From positions 2,115,501 to 2,179,500 of the forward strand of contig JAULJL010000047.1 in the NCBI GenBank assembly GCA_030761205.1: a DNA stretch of 64,000 bases, written 5' to 3'. Made by a program: the position numbers and the translations under genes. Below are positions 10,487 to 22,950 of the stretch, one piece after another (within the stretch, counting starts at the first letter, position 1; each line of letters begins with the position of its first letter). The notes beneath the pieces were generated by a model that saw only the letters and a list, made by a program, of their open reading frames with translations, ran no database searches and was not told the origin of the DNA. This DNA comes from Fremontodendron californicum (taxonomy: Eukaryota; Streptophyta; Magnoliopsida; Malvales; Malvaceae).

Positions 10487-10661
10487 TTAATTGGTGTCTA
10501 TAGACACTAGTTAAAAATTATTTATGTACTATTTCAGGATTTTTTTTTTTTGCATTTAATACATTACTTTTACTGAATTCAAAAAAAAATAATATACTAA
10601 TTATACTTTTTTTTTCTTCTTATATATAGCACCTTAACTAGTGTCTATAGACACTAATTAA
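10487..10661. mobile_element. Small MITE with 28-bp TIRs containing TGTCTATAGACA
   Basis: Left end TTAATTGGTGTCTATAGACA and the reverse complement of the right end (TTAATTAGTGTCTATAGACA) match over about 28 bp. The TIR contains a perfect palindrome TGTCTATAGACA. The core is AT-rich and non-coding. TTA or TTAA at both ends could be a target duplication, but it is also part of the TIR, so the superfamily is undecided. Confidence 0.65.
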
Positions 10662-10924
10662 CATTTTCCAAGAACTTATTGGGTTACATTAATTTGAGCA
10701 ATCAAATCCCATCGTACTTCATAGAATTTAGTGTAGAAATTATGAGTAAACTAAAATTCTTCCCCTACTTTGCAAGATTTTTTAAATATTTATAAATTTT
10801 TAATTAAATTAACAATTACAAATAAATTCAAGTTGAATCATATTAAATAATTATCATTTATTTAAATAAATTTTATGTTTTATAATATCTTAAGTAAACG
10901 AATTTAGAGTTAAAATCAAATCAC
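10662..10924. other. AT-rich intergenic DNA
   Basis: Nothing recognisable; no open frame of interest. Confidence 0.4.
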
Positions 10925-12137
10925 TTCTAAAATGTGGGATGAATTGAGACATGATACAACACAACATGAGAAAATAATTAAAACACGACACAACACGAAA
11001 AAATATGAACACGACACGAATATACGAATGTGTCAAAATCTATAATGCGTAAAAATTTATATAAATTTATAATACTTTGAAAACAGAAAAAAAAAAAAAA
11101 ACCCCTCACGAATACACAATTTTTTCTCTAAATTGAACCACTATGATAAATTATACAAATATATAATGAATTGAGACACGACACAAATACACAAATTTTT
11201 CTCTAAATTGAATCACAATGACAAACTATGCAAAATATGAAATGAGTTGAGATACGACACGAACACAACATATGAAAAACAATTAAAACACAGCACGAAA
11301 AATAACATGAACACAACACGAATATACGAACATGTCAAAATCTATATAAAACAAATTATTAACGCGTAAAAATTTATAATAGTTTGAAAACACCAAAAAA
11401 TAATGTGACCACACAATTTTTTATCTAAATTGAATCATTATGACAAATTATGCAAAATATGTCATGAACTGAGACACGAACACGTAAATTTTCTCTAAAC
11501 TGAATCAAAATAACAAACTATGCAAAATATGAAATGAGTTGAGACACGGCACGAACACAACATAGAAAAAAATTAAAACACAACACTAAAAATAACATGA
11601 ACACGGCACGATAATAGGATTGTGTCAAAATATAAATAAAATAAATTATTAACATGTAAAAATTATATAAATTTATTTTATTTTAAACACACGAACAAAA
11701 TATGGGATAAATTAAGACACGACATAAACACAACACGAAAAATAACATAAAGAAGATACAAATACACGAACGTGTCAAAATCTAAATAAAACGAATTATT
11801 AATGTTCAAAAATTTATATAAATTTATAATACTTTGAATACATAAAAAAAAAACATAAACACGTCATAAACATACAATTTTTTTTCTAAATTGAATCATT
11901 ATGATAAATTATGCAAAACATATAATGAATTGAAACACGACATAAACACACAAATTTTTCTCTAAATTGAATCATAATGACAAACTATGCAAAAATATAA
12001 AATGAACTGAGATACGACACGAATATAGTATAGGAAAAATAATTAAAACACAACTCGAATACACGAACGTGTCAAAATATACATAAAACGAATTATTAAC
12101 ATGTAAAAGTTTATATTTATAATAGTTTAAACACACA
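10925..12137. repeat. Diverged tandem array of ACACGAC-rich repeats
   Basis: Units of about 290-305 bp, each made of two related halves, carry CGAACGTGTCAAAAT (near 11026, 11331, 11620, 11771, 12065), TTTTTCTCTAAATTGAATCA and GACACGACACGAACACAA. Units have diverged by substitutions and indels. The Tekay element is inserted in the last unit: the array resumes at 21713 (GCGAACACGAACACACAAAA). A single related unit occurs at 63740-63870. Confidence 0.75.
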
Positions 12138-12142
12138 CAAAA

Positions 12143-14548
12143 TGTAACAACCGAGGTTACATACGATTGTGCAAAGTCAAACCCCACAAATTTTAAGGGC
12201 AAACTTGGAAATTGGTAAGAAGTTATAAGTGAAAGAAATAAAAGAAGAAAGGATAAACTTGAATAAATTAAAAAGTTTAAGGGCCTAATGGTTATTTGTG
12301 AAAAGTTGAGGGACCACTGTGCAATTATACCAAAAATTTAAAAATATCTTTTAAATTTATCTTTATCTCTTGAACAATTCTCGAAATTTTGCTTCCTCTT
12401 TCAAGTGGTAGCCGGCCATCCTCCTCTTCATTCCCTCAAAATTCTCTTTAAGCATTTCCACCAAAATCTCATCAATAATCACATTCAAGGTTAGTTTCTT
12501 GATTAATTCTTCCTTTTCTCTAGATATTCTACATGAATATGCTAAGATTTTAGCTCCATAAACATGTTAAGATCTGAAATTTCATCTATTAAGTATGAGT
12601 TTTACTCTCCTTTGGTAAGAATTAAAGGATTTGAAAGCATGAACAAGAAAATGGAAAAGAAAAGCAAAACAAGGGAATTAAGCATGCCTTCTGTTCTGAT
12701 TTTCTGGGTTTGGCAAAGTTGGGTTTGTATTTTTTTTTTTGATATTTTTTCTAGAAACTATACTTCAATACAAGAATTTTGGTTTTTGAATCACTCAAAA
12801 CCAATAAGCGGTTAAAAAGATACAATTCGGTGAAGTTGGCTGTCCTGTTTTGACTCCTGTTTTGGCATAGTTTCAGGATTTATCAAACTTGATCAAGATT
12901 TTGTTCTAATTGTCTAAGTTAGTTATTTTCTTCATAAAGTAGACTTATTGGCTGAGATAAACCAATTGGAATCACTTCAAAATTCCTTACCAAACTCAAG
13001 TTATGATTTTTCAAATCTAGTTTGATAGTGAGGAATTCATTGCTTAAAAGAAATATAGTATTAAATGATGATTATGGATTATGGAAATCTCTAAGGCATG
13101 GAGTACTAGAAAGGAATTTGATAAGGACATGAATATGGAGTTGAATTATGGAGAAAATGATTATGGAAATGATATTAAAAATTAAGGATATGTTATTTTG
13201 AGTATAAGAAATTAGTATTGACTTTGGGGTAGATTAATGGGATTTAAGTTGCATTCATAATTGCATAATGCTTTGAGTATGTATAAATACCAATTATTGT
13301 TAATCTCTAGGGCACATAGATCCAACGTCACTCGAGGATGCCGAGGTTACAGGCCGAGACGTATAGGGAGATCATCTCAAAGACTGTGAGTAGACTATAA
13401 CTATAGTTATCTGGAGTTTCTTTAATTATAATTATAATTTATTTAGCATGATATTTATTTTACATGTTAAAGATATATGCGATATATAAACATATGAATT
13501 GATTTTGTTATTAATGTGCCTGTATTTTAAGAAATGTTATATCGAGCAAGTTGGATGATTTATAAAATAGATTATACATAGATTTTGACATACATGGTTT
13601 TGGCTCCACCTGACTTAATGTATGAGATTATAGCCTTGATCGGAATATGGGAGCTGCGTGCTATGCCTTTGTGGTGGGAGCCACCTCCAGAGTCTCAATT
13701 TCGTAATATTAGCTTGGGGTATGGGTGTTCTGTGCTACGCCTTTGTGGTGGGAGCCACCTCCAGAGTCTCTATCCAATTATATTAGCCTTTTGGGGGCAC
13801 ATCATAGCGACACGTATGCCTTTGGGGCATCCTATGGTGATTTTGGCCTTTGGGGCCGGCTACTAGTATGCCTACATGGATATTACCTGGTTATTACATG
13901 GATGTATGGATAAATCTTATGCATTACAGTAAGTTGGAGCCCAATTATACGAAACTTGATTTACTCTATAGATTTTATTCATTGATTTGTTATTATTGTA
14001 CTTTTATATATTTGAAAACTTCACTGTATATTCGAATTATTCATTATAATTTTACTATTATTTATTTTGGAAACGTCTATTATGTTTTAAAGGTCATCAT
14101 CATAGTTTTCAAATGTTTTAAAAGTTGTCTACTCACTGAGATATGCATATATCTCACCTTTTCATGTTTCTCATTTTCAGGTTACGGTTAGGTGTCGGGA
14201 TTGCTACCTTCCTTTACTCTCCGCTTCTAATTGTATATTGACATGGTGGGCATCGTACTTAAATTTCTAGAAGTCTTGTTCTTTTGATGTCTTTTATCTA
14301 GTAAACCTTTTCGAGATAGGTTTACTTTTAGATAAATTGTATATATTTGAAGTTATGAGACAATAAATCAACATGTATTGACTTGAATATAGATTGATCA
14401 TGGATAATATTCGAATATGCATGTATAAATGTGATAAATGGTATTGAGAAATATTGCTTGTTGAGGATATAAGCTGAATGTCATTTGCAGGATGGTTATA
14501 GTTAAGATAGAAAGGAAACTCTGTCGGATTTTAGGTAGATTATCCGGA
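12143..14548 (+). repeat. 5' LTR of the Tekay element
   Basis: Aligns with 19368-21712 from TGTAA to ATTATCCG; the last ~14 bp and the primer binding site are lost or altered. It contains two copies of a ~70-bp unit (GTGGTGGGAGCCACCTCCAG at about 13670 and 13750) that are also in the 3' LTR, and it is longer than the 3' LTR because of indels around 13570-13630. Confidence 0.92.
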
Positions 14549-14607
14549 CTTAGAAACTGTTTGTTGATGTATTAAAATATTGTCACTTGTGTCGAAAATT
14601 AGACACA

Positions 14608-15760
14608 ATGCCACCATGTCGAAAAGGAAGGCCTAGAATCAATCCCCTATCCCAAAATAGGGATTGAAATAGAAATGAGAATATTGATGACCAAGTTGGA
14701 GCACAAGCTTCAGCTGCTGCTTCATCTTCTATTGCTGCACCCCCAATGGCACCCCCAGTAGCTGACCTTAATTTAGCTGAAGCAGTTGCGGCCTTGGCAA
14801 GAGTAATTCCCGCTTTGACTGCCCCTGCTGAAAAGGGGATAGTTGATTACTGTAAAAACTTGAAGAATATGGGTTGCAAGATTTTTACGAGATCTTTGGA
14901 ATCAAACTTAGCTTGGACATGGCTACAAAAAATTGAGACTACTTCCATTACTCTTCAGATTTCCGAGCCCATGAGGTTACCATGTGCGGTACAATTCTTG
15001 GAAGATCATGCACACACATGCTGGAAAACTATAGTGCAAATGTATGCTCGACGTCCTACCATAACCTAGGCAGACTTTCAAGAGAGTTTGAGAAAAAAAA
15101 TACTATTCTCGGGCTTTGCGGGAAAAGAAATGGACTGAGTTTATGAATCTAAAGCAGGGTAATATGTCAGTATCAGAGTATGAGCAGAAATTCAGCCAGC
15201 TATCAGAATTTGCCCCATTAGTAGTAGCCAACGATGTTGACAGATGCAAGAAATTCCAAGATGGGCTACATGTTAGTATTCGGGATAGGCTGACGATCTT
15301 GGATACAGATGACTTTAATAAATAGGTCAACATGGCAATTAAAGCTGAATCGAATCTGAAAAAAATGAAAGGCAAAGAAGAGAAGTTCAGAAAAAGAAAA
15401 GGCCAGTCCTCTAGTGAGGACGTGAGGCCTAAGAAAATTTATTTAGAGAGCAGTACTAGTAATTACAAACCCTCGAGATTTCAAGGGGGATCAGACAGAA
15501 AAACCTTTTAGTGCTGCTTCTAGTAGACCTACCACCAGACCTTAACAGCAGAATAGATCGCTACCTGGAAGGTCAGAAGAACCTCAGACCTCGACTTATT
15601 CTCAGTGTCCCCATTGTGGTGAATGTGGAGACTGCAGGGTGTATGTTGGAGACTACAGGGTGTATGTTTTTATTGCAAAGAACCGGGACACATGAAACGG
15701 GATTGTCCCAAGCTGGAAAACAAGGGAGCTACTAGTCAGTTATCAGTGGGTCAAAAAGAA
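14608..15760 (+). pseudogene. Tekay gag remnant with CCHC zinc knuckle
   Basis: The gag start ATG at 14608 gives MPPCRKGRPR, as expected for this clade, with a stop at about 14664. The capsid trace continues in 14746-15069 and 15116-15325 (MSVSEYEQKFSQLSEFAP; DRCKKFQDGL), with stops at 15067 and 15323. The nucleocapsid zinc knuckle CFYCKEPGHMKRDC lies at about 15665-15706. Just before it a 21-bp unit is tandemly duplicated, giving GVCWRLQGVC. Capsid and nucleocapsid package the RNA genome in relatives; here the protein cannot be made in one piece. Confidence 0.88.
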
Positions 15761-15879
15761 AAGACCCAACCTACTGCTACACTTCAGCCGACAGCAGTTA
15801 GAGATAGAACTGGGCCACAATCTCAAGTTGGTTCATCTACTGGTCCTCGACAGAGTGGACAGCCTGGCAGGCCCCGAAC

Positions 15880-16588
15880 TACAACCAGAATTTATGTTAT
15901 GACCCAACAGCAGGCTCAGGCTACTCCTAAAGTGGTTACAGGTATTCTCTCAGTTTCTAAGGCAAATGCTAGAATCTTAATAGATCCGGGTGCAATTCAT
16001 TCTTTCGTTGCTAATTCATATGTCATGCATTTGGATAGAGATTCTAGGAGGTTAGACATTCCTATGGTCGTTAGTACCCCAGAAGGGGAAATTTTGAAAA
16101 TTGATGTGGTTTATCCAGGTTGTATCATTATGGTTCAGGAGCATGAATTACCAGTTGATTTGTTTCCATTAGGAATGTATGATTTTGATGTGATTCTGGG
16201 AATGGATTGGATGTCTAAGCATAATGCAGTGATAGATTGCTTTTCCAAAACTGTGACTTTTAAGAAGTCGGGAGACTTGGAGTTCACCTTTCAAGGAGAA
16301 AGAAAAGTTTTACCTTCTTGCCTTATCTCTACAATGGAAGCCAATAAATGCTTACAGAAAGGGTATTCTGCTTACCTTGCTTATGTGATTAACAAGGACA
16401 TACATGAGGCAAAATTGGAAACCATACCTGTGGTCAAAAAGTTTTCTGAGATCTTTCCTGAAGAATTGATCAGTTTACCTCTTGATAGTGAATTGGAGTT
16501 TACTATCGACTTAATCCCTGGTAGTGCTCCTATGTCTCTGGTACCCTATAGAATGGCATCCTCGGAACTAAAGGTATTGAAAGTGTAG
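15880..16588 (+). pseudogene. Tekay aspartic protease remnant
   Basis: The active-site block reads ILIDPGAIHSFV (about 15974-16009), where the family consensus has Asp-Ser-Gly. The Ser is replaced by Pro and the following Thr by Ile, so activity is doubtful. The second conserved block is DVILGMDWM (about 16188-16214). The reading frame is continuous with the zinc knuckle (15623-16588) and closes with TAG where a Gln codon is expected at the start of the RT (GTG TAG TTG CAA). Confidence 0.87.
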
Positions 16589-17355
16589 TTGCAAGACCTA
16601 GTTGACAGAGGTTTCATTCGGCCTAGTGCCTCACCGTGGGGAGCACCGGTTTTGTTTGTAAAGAAAAAAAATGGAACTTTACGGTTGTGCATCGACTACC
16701 GACAACTGAACAAGGTCACCATTAAGAACAAATATCCTTTGCCAAGGATTGATGACTTGTTTGATCAGTTGCAAGGTGCAAGTGTATTCTCCAAAATAGA
16801 CCTAAGGTCGAGTTATCATCAATTGAAGATTAAAGAATCTGAAATTCCAAATACTGCTTTTAGAACTCGATATGGTCATTATGAATCTTAGTTATGCCTT
16901 TTGGGCTAACTAACGCACCTGCAGTTTTTATGGATTTGATGAATAGGGTGTTTCGACCCTACTTAGATAAGTTTGTCATTGTGTTTATCGATGACATCCT
17001 AGTTTATTCCAGAAATGAGGATGATCATGTAAGCCATTTGAGAACGGTGCTACAGACTATGCGTGAAACACAATTTTATGCTAAATTTTCCAAGTGTGAA
17101 TTCTGGCTGGACAAAGTAGCCTTCTTTGATCATGTAGTATCTAAGGAAAGGATCTTTGTAGATCTACAAAAGATAAAAGCTGTAGTTGCTTGGGAAAGAC
17201 CCACGAATGTCACCGAAGTTAAAAGCTTTCTTAGATTGGCAGGGTACTATCGAAGATTCGTGGAAGCATTTTCCATGATTGCCTCTCCTTTGTCGAAGCT
17301 AACACGGAAGCATGCTAAGTTTGAGTGGACTGCTGAATTTGAGCAAGCTTTCTAA
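16589..17355 (+). pseudogene. Tekay reverse transcriptase remnant
   Basis: The palm and fingers are nearly complete: SPWGAPVLFVKKKNGTLRLC, the IDYRQLNKVTIKNKYPLPRI block, FSKIDLRSSYHQL, then MPFGLTNAPAVF and the catalytic FIDDILVYS (about 16984-17010). One TAG interrupts it at 16889-16891 and the frame closes at 17353-17355 in the thumb (FEQAF-stop). The catalytic Asp pair is intact, so decay is through stops, not active-site change. In a live element this enzyme copies the RNA genome in cytoplasmic particles. Confidence 0.92.
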
Positions 17356-17790
17356 GAGCTCAAGCGTAGATTTTACAACAGCACCAGTTCTTACACTACC
17401 ATCAGGGACTGGAAGCTTTGTGGTATACAGTGATGCCTTGAGACGAGGTTTGGGTTGCAATTTGATGCAACATGGGAAGGTGAAAGCTTATGCTTCTCGG
17501 CAACTGAAACAACATGAGTAGAACTATCCCACTCATGATCTAGAGTTGGAGGCAGTGGTGTTTGCACTAAAATTTTGGAAGCATTATTTGTTTGGAGAAA
17601 AATGTACAATCTACACTGATCATAAGAGTCTGAAATATCCGATGGATCAGAAGGAACTGAATTTGAGGCAAAGGAGATGGTTGGAATTGATAAAATATTA
17701 TGATTGTGTAATTTACTACCACCCAGGAAATGACAATATAGTGGCCGATGCTCTTAGTCGAAAGTCTTCTAGTTCTCTTGTTCATATCCG
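17356..17790 (+). pseudogene. Tekay RNase H remnant
   Basis: Continues after a frameshift with FTTAPVLTLPSGTGSFVVYS, DALRRGLGCNLMQ (Asp present) and YASRQLKQHE. A TAG falls where Lys or Glu is expected (17519-17521), then THDLELEAVVFALKFWKHYL, IYTDHKSLKY (Asp) and DNIVADALSRK (about 17731-17763). All catalytic acidic positions are recognisable. Disabled by the frameshift and TAG. Confidence 0.88.
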
Positions 17791-17939
17791 AGTGATTCAG
17801 AAACCTTTACAAAATGAGTTGAAGTCTTTACCTTTGGAATTGATGATTGATGAGAATGATATCCTAATAGCCCACTTGAAGGTTAAACCGATTCATATTG
17901 ATAGGATACATGAAGCACAGAATAATGACCCTATGTTGG

Positions 17940-18800
17940 TAAAGTTAAAGCAAGAAGTAAGGGATGGTGTGAGGATTGACTTTCAAATAAAGGATGATGA
18001 TGTACTGACAATAAGAAATAGGCTTTGTGTGCCTCAAGATGAAGAACTCCGGAAGATGATTTTGGAAGAAGCTCAAAGTGCACCATACGCGTTTCATCCC
18101 GGTAGTGAGAAGATGTATCGAACCTTAAGAGAACATTATTGGTAGCAAGGTATGAAACGGGACATAGCTGAGTTTGTTTCTAGATGCTTGGTATGCCAAC
18201 AAATTAAAGTCGAGCATCAAAAACCTTCATGGAAATTGAACCCCCTACCTATTCCTCAATGGAAGTGGGAAGATATTGCTATGGATTTCGTTTCGGGATT
18301 GCCAAGACTGCAGTGTGGTTATGACAACATTTGGGTGATTGTTGATCGTCTAACAAAATTAGCTCACTTTTTGCTAGTAAAGAAGACTTTTTCCATGGAA
18401 AGGCTGGCTAAACTTTATGTGAACGACATTGTTAGGTTACATGGTGCCCCAGTATCGATTGTATCTGATCGAGACCCCCGATTCATATCTCGGTTCTGGC
18501 CAAGTTTGCAGAATGCTGTGGGCACTAAACTCAAGTTCAGTACCGCTTTTCATCCCCAGACAGATGGACAATCTGAATGGACAATTCAAATTCTGGAAGA
18601 TATACTCAGATCTTGTATTATGAACTCAAAGGAAACTGGGATGAACACTTGCCTCTAGCAGAGTTTGCATATAACAATAGTTATTAGTCCAGCATCGACA
18701 TGGTTCCGTTTGAAGCCTTGTATGGAAGGAAGTGCAGAACTCCGGTATGTTGGGATGATACAAATGAAAGGAAATTGCTAGGTCCAAAAATTGTTATGAT
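17940..18800 (+). pseudogene. Tekay integrase remnant
   Basis: The HHCC zinc-binding region includes HPGSEKMYRTLREHYW and CLVCQQ, interrupted by TAG at 18143-18145 where a second Trp is usual. The core has Asp in MDFVSGLP (about 18282), Asp in SDRDPRF (about 18466-18486) and Glu in QTDGQSEWTIQ, where relatives have SER; the Glu is kept and the next Arg is Trp. TAG stops recur at 18656-18658 and around 18685. Integrase would insert the cDNA into chromatin; this copy cannot be made intact. Confidence 0.9.
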
Positions 18801-18889
18801 GACTGCAGACAAAGTATAGGTAATCCGAGAAAAGATAAAAATAGCTCAAGATCGACAAAAGAGTTATGCAGATAACTAGAGAAAAGATT

Positions 18890-19335
18890 TAGAGTTTGAA
18901 GTTGGTGATATGGTGTTTCTGAAAGTGACTCTTTGGAAAGGAGTAATCCGGTTTGGAAGACGAGGAAAGCTAGGTCCTCGATATATAAGGCCGTATGAGA
19001 TCATCGAAAGGATTGGCCCAGTTGATTATAGATTGGCCTTACCGAAAGAATTGTCACGAATTCGTAATGTGTTCCGTGTTTCTATGCTCCGAAAGTACAT
19101 TTTCGATTTTTCACATATATTGAAGGACTTGCCTATGGAAATTGAGAAAAAGTTAACTTACGAATAGCAACCGGTTGAGATTTTGGATAGAAAGGACCAA
19201 GTTTTAAGGATTAAGACTATTCCATTAGTGACAGTTCTTTAGAGGAATCATTCATATGAAGAAGCTACATGGGAAAGGGAGGAAGATATGCGGACTCAAT
19301 ATCCTCACTTGTTCAATCAAGTTGGTAAGTAAATT
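18890..19335 (+). pseudogene. Tekay integrase C-terminus and chromodomain remnant
   Basis: The GPRYIRPYEIIERIGPVDYR block (about 18973-19032) and VFRVSMLRKY are the conserved post-core region. They are followed by VEILDRKDQVLR, then RNHSYEEATWEREEDM (about 19240-19290) and YPHLF. The last part is the chromodomain that targets chromovirus integrases to heterochromatin in the family. Stops at 19165-19167 and around 19240 (TAG in place of Trp) disable it. The ORF ends just before the PPT. Confidence 0.9.
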
Positions 19336-19349
19336 TCGAGGACGAAATT

Positions 19350-19367
19350 TTTCTAAGGGGAGTAGGT
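19350..19367 (+). promoter_or_regulatory. Polypurine tract of the Tekay element
   Basis: CTAAGGGGAGTAGGT immediately upstream of the 3' LTR start TGTAAAAA; primes plus-strand DNA in the family. Confidence 0.85.
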
Positions 19368-21712
19368 TGTAAAAAATCGAAGTTACGTACGATCGTGCAA
19401 AGTCAAACCCCAAAAATTTTAAGGACAAACTTGAAAATTGGTAAGAAGTTATAAGTGAAGGAAATAAAAGAAGAAATGATCAAATTGAACAAATTAAAAA
19501 GTTTAAGGGCCAAATGGTTATTATGAAAAGTTGAGGGACCAATGTGCAATTATACCAAAAATTTAAAAATATCTTTTAAATTTATCTTTATCTATTGAAA
19601 AATTATAGAATTTTTGCTTCCTCTTTAAAGTGATAGCCGGCCATCCTCCTCTTCATTCCCTCAAAATTCTCTTCAAGCATTTCCACCAAAATCTCATCAA
19701 TAAACACATTTAAGGTTAGTTTCTTGATTAATTCTTCCTTTTCTCTTGATATTCTACATGAATATGCTAAGATTTTAGCTCCATAAACAAGTTAAGATCT
19801 GAAATTCCATCTATTAAGTATGAGTTTTACTCTCCTTTGGTAAGAATTAAAAGGATTTGAAAGCATGAACAAGAAAATGGGAAGAAAAAACAAAATAGGG
19901 GAATTGAGCATGCCTTCTTTTCTGATTTTCAAGGTTTGGCACAGCTGGGTTTGTATTTTTTTTATATATATATTTTCCCTAGAAACTAGACTTCAATACA
20001 AGAATTTTGGTTTTTGAATCACTCAAAACCGATAAGCGGTTAAAAAGATAAAATTCGGTGAAGTTGGCTATCCTGTTTTGGCATAGTTTCGGGATTTATC
20101 AAACTTGATCAAGGTTTTGTTCTAATTGTCGAAGTTAGTTATTTTCTCCATAAAGTAGACTTATTGTCTGAGATAAAAAAATTGGAATCACTTCAAAATA
20201 CCTTACCAAACTCAAGTTATGATTTTTCTAATCTAGTTTGATAGTAAGGAATTCATTGCTTAAGAGAAAAATAGTACTAAACGATGATTATGGATTATGG
20301 AAATCTCTAAGGCATGGAGTACTAGAAAGGAATTTGATAAGGACATGAATATGGAGTTGAATTATGGAGAAAATGATTATAAAATAATATTAAAAATTAA
20401 GGATATGTTGCTTTGTGTATGGGAAATTAGTATTGACTTTGGGGTAGATTAATGGGACTTAAGTTGCATTCATAATTGCATAATGCTTTGAGTATGTATA
20501 AATACCAATTATCGTTAATCTCTAGGCCACGTAGATCCAACGTCACTCGAGGATCCCGAGGTTACAGGCCGAGACGTATAGGGAGATCATCTCAAAGACT
20601 GTGAGTAGATTATAACTATAGTTATCTGGACTTTCTTTAATTATAATTTATTTAGCATGATATTTATTTTACATATTAAAGACATATGCGATATATAAAC
20701 ATATGAATTGATTTTGTTATTAATGTGCATGTATTTTAAGAAATGTTATATCGAGCAAGTTAGATGATTTATAAAATATGATTATACATAGTTTCTTTAA
20801 TTATAATTATAGCCTTGATTGGAATATGGGAGCTGCGTGCTATGCCTTTGTGGTGGGAGCCACCTCCAGAGTCCCAATTCCGTAATATTAGCTTGGAGTA
20901 TGGGAGCTGCGTGCTAAGCTTTTATGGTGGGAGCCACCTCCAGACTCTCTATCCCGTTATATTAGCCTTTTGGGGGGCACATCATAGCGACACATATGCC
21001 TTTGGGGCCGACTACTAGTATGCCTACATGGATATTACCTGGTTATTACATGGATGTATGGATAAATCTTATGCATGACAGTAAGTTGGAGCCCAGTTAT
21101 ACGAAACTTGATTTACTCTACAGATTTTATTCATTGATTTGTTATTATAATACTGTTATATATTTGAAAACTTTGCTATATATTCGAATTATTCATTATA
21201 GTTTTACTATTATTTATTTTGAAAACGTCTATTATGTTTTAAAGGTCATCATCATAGTTTTCAAATGTTTTAAAAGTTTTATACTCACTGAGATATTCAT
21301 ATATCTCACCTTTTCATGTTTGTCATTTTCAGGTTACAGTTAGGTGTCGGGATTGCTACCTTCCTCTACTCTCCGCTTCTAATAGTATATTGACATGGTG
21401 GGCATCGTACTTAAATTTCTAAAAATCTTGTTCTTTTGATGTCTTTTATCTAGTAAACCTTTCTGAGATAGGTTTACTTTTAGATAAATTGTATATATTT
21501 GAAGTTATGAGACAATAAATCAATATGTATTGACTTGAATATAGATTGATCATGGATAATATTCGAATATGCATGTATAAATGTGATAAATGGTATTAAG
21601 AAATATTGCTTGCTGAGGATATAAATTGAATGCCATTTGCAGGTTGGTTATAGTTAAGATAGAAAGAAAACTCTGTCGGATTTTAGGTAAATTATCCGAA
21701 TAGAATGTTACA
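19368..21712 (+). repeat. 3' LTR of the Tekay element
   Basis: 2,345 bp, TGTAA...GTTACA. Contains the same ~70-bp internal repeat pair as the 5' LTR (about 20826 and 20898) and the same downstream order of sequence. Flanked by CAAAA (21713-21717). Confidence 0.94.
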
Positions 21713-21717
21713 CAAAA

Positions 21718-22289
21718 TAATGCGAACACGAACACACAAAATTGTTTTTTTTTTCCTCTTTTCTTTCATCCCTACTAAAAACAAAAAGGTCAAATGTCAG
21801 CACCATATAATTTAATGTAGCTCATTTTATATTATTGTTAGAAGTTAGATTAGTATTTGCTACTATTCACACTCAATATGCAGATCATTATCTTTAGACC
21901 AGTGATCAGAGATATATAAAAGGTACTAATTTCTTTTTATATTTTTATAAACATTATTATTGTCTTGCTAATTAGAACCTTTTCTTTTCTTTTTTTAATT
22001 TGGACCATATATAAAATAATAGTGTAGTATTTTTTTGCTTTATGAGATTTTATTTTATTTTCATTTGTTTAACTTTTTAGTGTTAATATATATTTTCTCA
22101 TAGTATATTTTTACTCATAAACATCAATTAATCGAATTCATATAATATTTCTCAATTACTTTGTCCAAAATCAAATGTTATTATGTCTATATAGATATAA
22201 ATTTAGAACAAAGTCAACTAAAGTCTATTAATCTTTTCAAAAAAAATGTTAACCAGTTTTATTTTAGGTTGAATTTTTAACAAAGAAAA
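21718..22289. other. Array end plus diverged LRAT-flank relic
   Basis: The first 30 bp resume the ACACGAC array. From about 21880 to 22080 there is a diverged relative of the block at 8440-9235 (TGCAGATCATTATCTTTAGA; TTTTTGCTTTATGAGATT). No gene seen. Confidence 0.5.
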
Positions 22290-22881
22290 TGTTATCTAGT
22301 TTCATTTTGGTTTTCTCCACCTAATATTAATTGATTTTAGGTTGAATGCTTAATAAGAGAGTCATGAATATAAATTTAATACATTTTCATTTGGGTTTAG
22401 AAGTTATGCCAAAGCAGCTAAACATGTCAAGCATTCGCATTACGTGTGTATAACATATTGCACCTGTCTGTTACTCTTTTCAAGTTTGTCACGTGGCAAG
22501 TTCGTCTATCTCCACCTACGGGCTTGTTAAAATAATGTTATCTCAAATCTAGTAAGTCTTGATTTTTCTGTGATTCTATATTCAGGTTGGATCTTTTCAC
22601 TTATTATTAATTGATTTTAAGTTGAATGCTTAATAAAGATTATGCTTAATAAATTACTCATAAATATAAATTTAATACATTTGGGTTTAGAAATTATGCC
22701 AAAGCAGGTAAACATGTCTAGCATTCACATTACTGTATAAAATTTCGCACCATTGATGGATATAGTGATTCCTTTGAACAATATTGCACGATTTTCTAGC
22801 AATAGAACCTCCTTTTTTTAAGTTTTAAAGCATAGGTATTCTATGTTGCTTGGATTCTCCGGCCACTAAAATCACATCTAC
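22290..22881 (+). repeat. LRAT copy 2 upstream modules
   Basis: Two tandem partial units with the TTGATTTTAGGTTGAATGC, AAACATGTCAAGCATTC and TTGTCACGTGGC motifs; the second begins TGTTAAAATAATGTTATCTC at 22525. Same order as before copy 1. Confidence 0.6.
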
Positions 22882-22888
22882 TATAAAT
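22882..22888 (+). promoter_or_regulatory. TATA box of LRAT copy 2
   Basis: TATAAAT, 69 bp before the ATG, in a block nearly identical to that of copy 1. Confidence 0.65.
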
Positions 22889-22950
22889 TTGTCGAGTTTA
22901 TTGCAAAGAATACAACTTAAACTAAAGGATGTGAAATAGAAAAAAAAAAA

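Larger units (their letters stand above)
12143..21712 (+). mobile_element. Ty3/gypsy chromovirus, Tekay (Del) clade, complete but dead
   Basis: Full element with two LTRs, gag-pol traces in the order gag, zinc knuckle, protease, RT, RNase H, integrase and chromodomain, a PPT, and a 5-bp target duplication CAAAA (12138-12142 and 21713-21717). LTRs start TGTAA and the 3' one ends GTTACA. The C-terminal chromodomain and gag beginning MPP place it in the Tekay/Del chromoviruses (established family knowledge). Numerous stops, mostly TAG, and frameshifts disable every domain. The PBS region after the 5' LTR is not recognisable. The LTRs differ at many sites by eye, so insertion is old. Confidence 0.95.

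Noticed and set aside
10487..10661. piggyBac-type element because of TTAA at both ends
   Set aside because: TTAA is part of the TIR itself and could be TTA from a Harbinger-type element; no transposase, so the superfamily is left open.
13585..14191. Open frames within the Tekay LTRs (also 20815-21343)
   Set aside because: They occur in both LTRs at the same place and follow the internal ~70-bp repeat; LTRs do not encode proteins in this clade.
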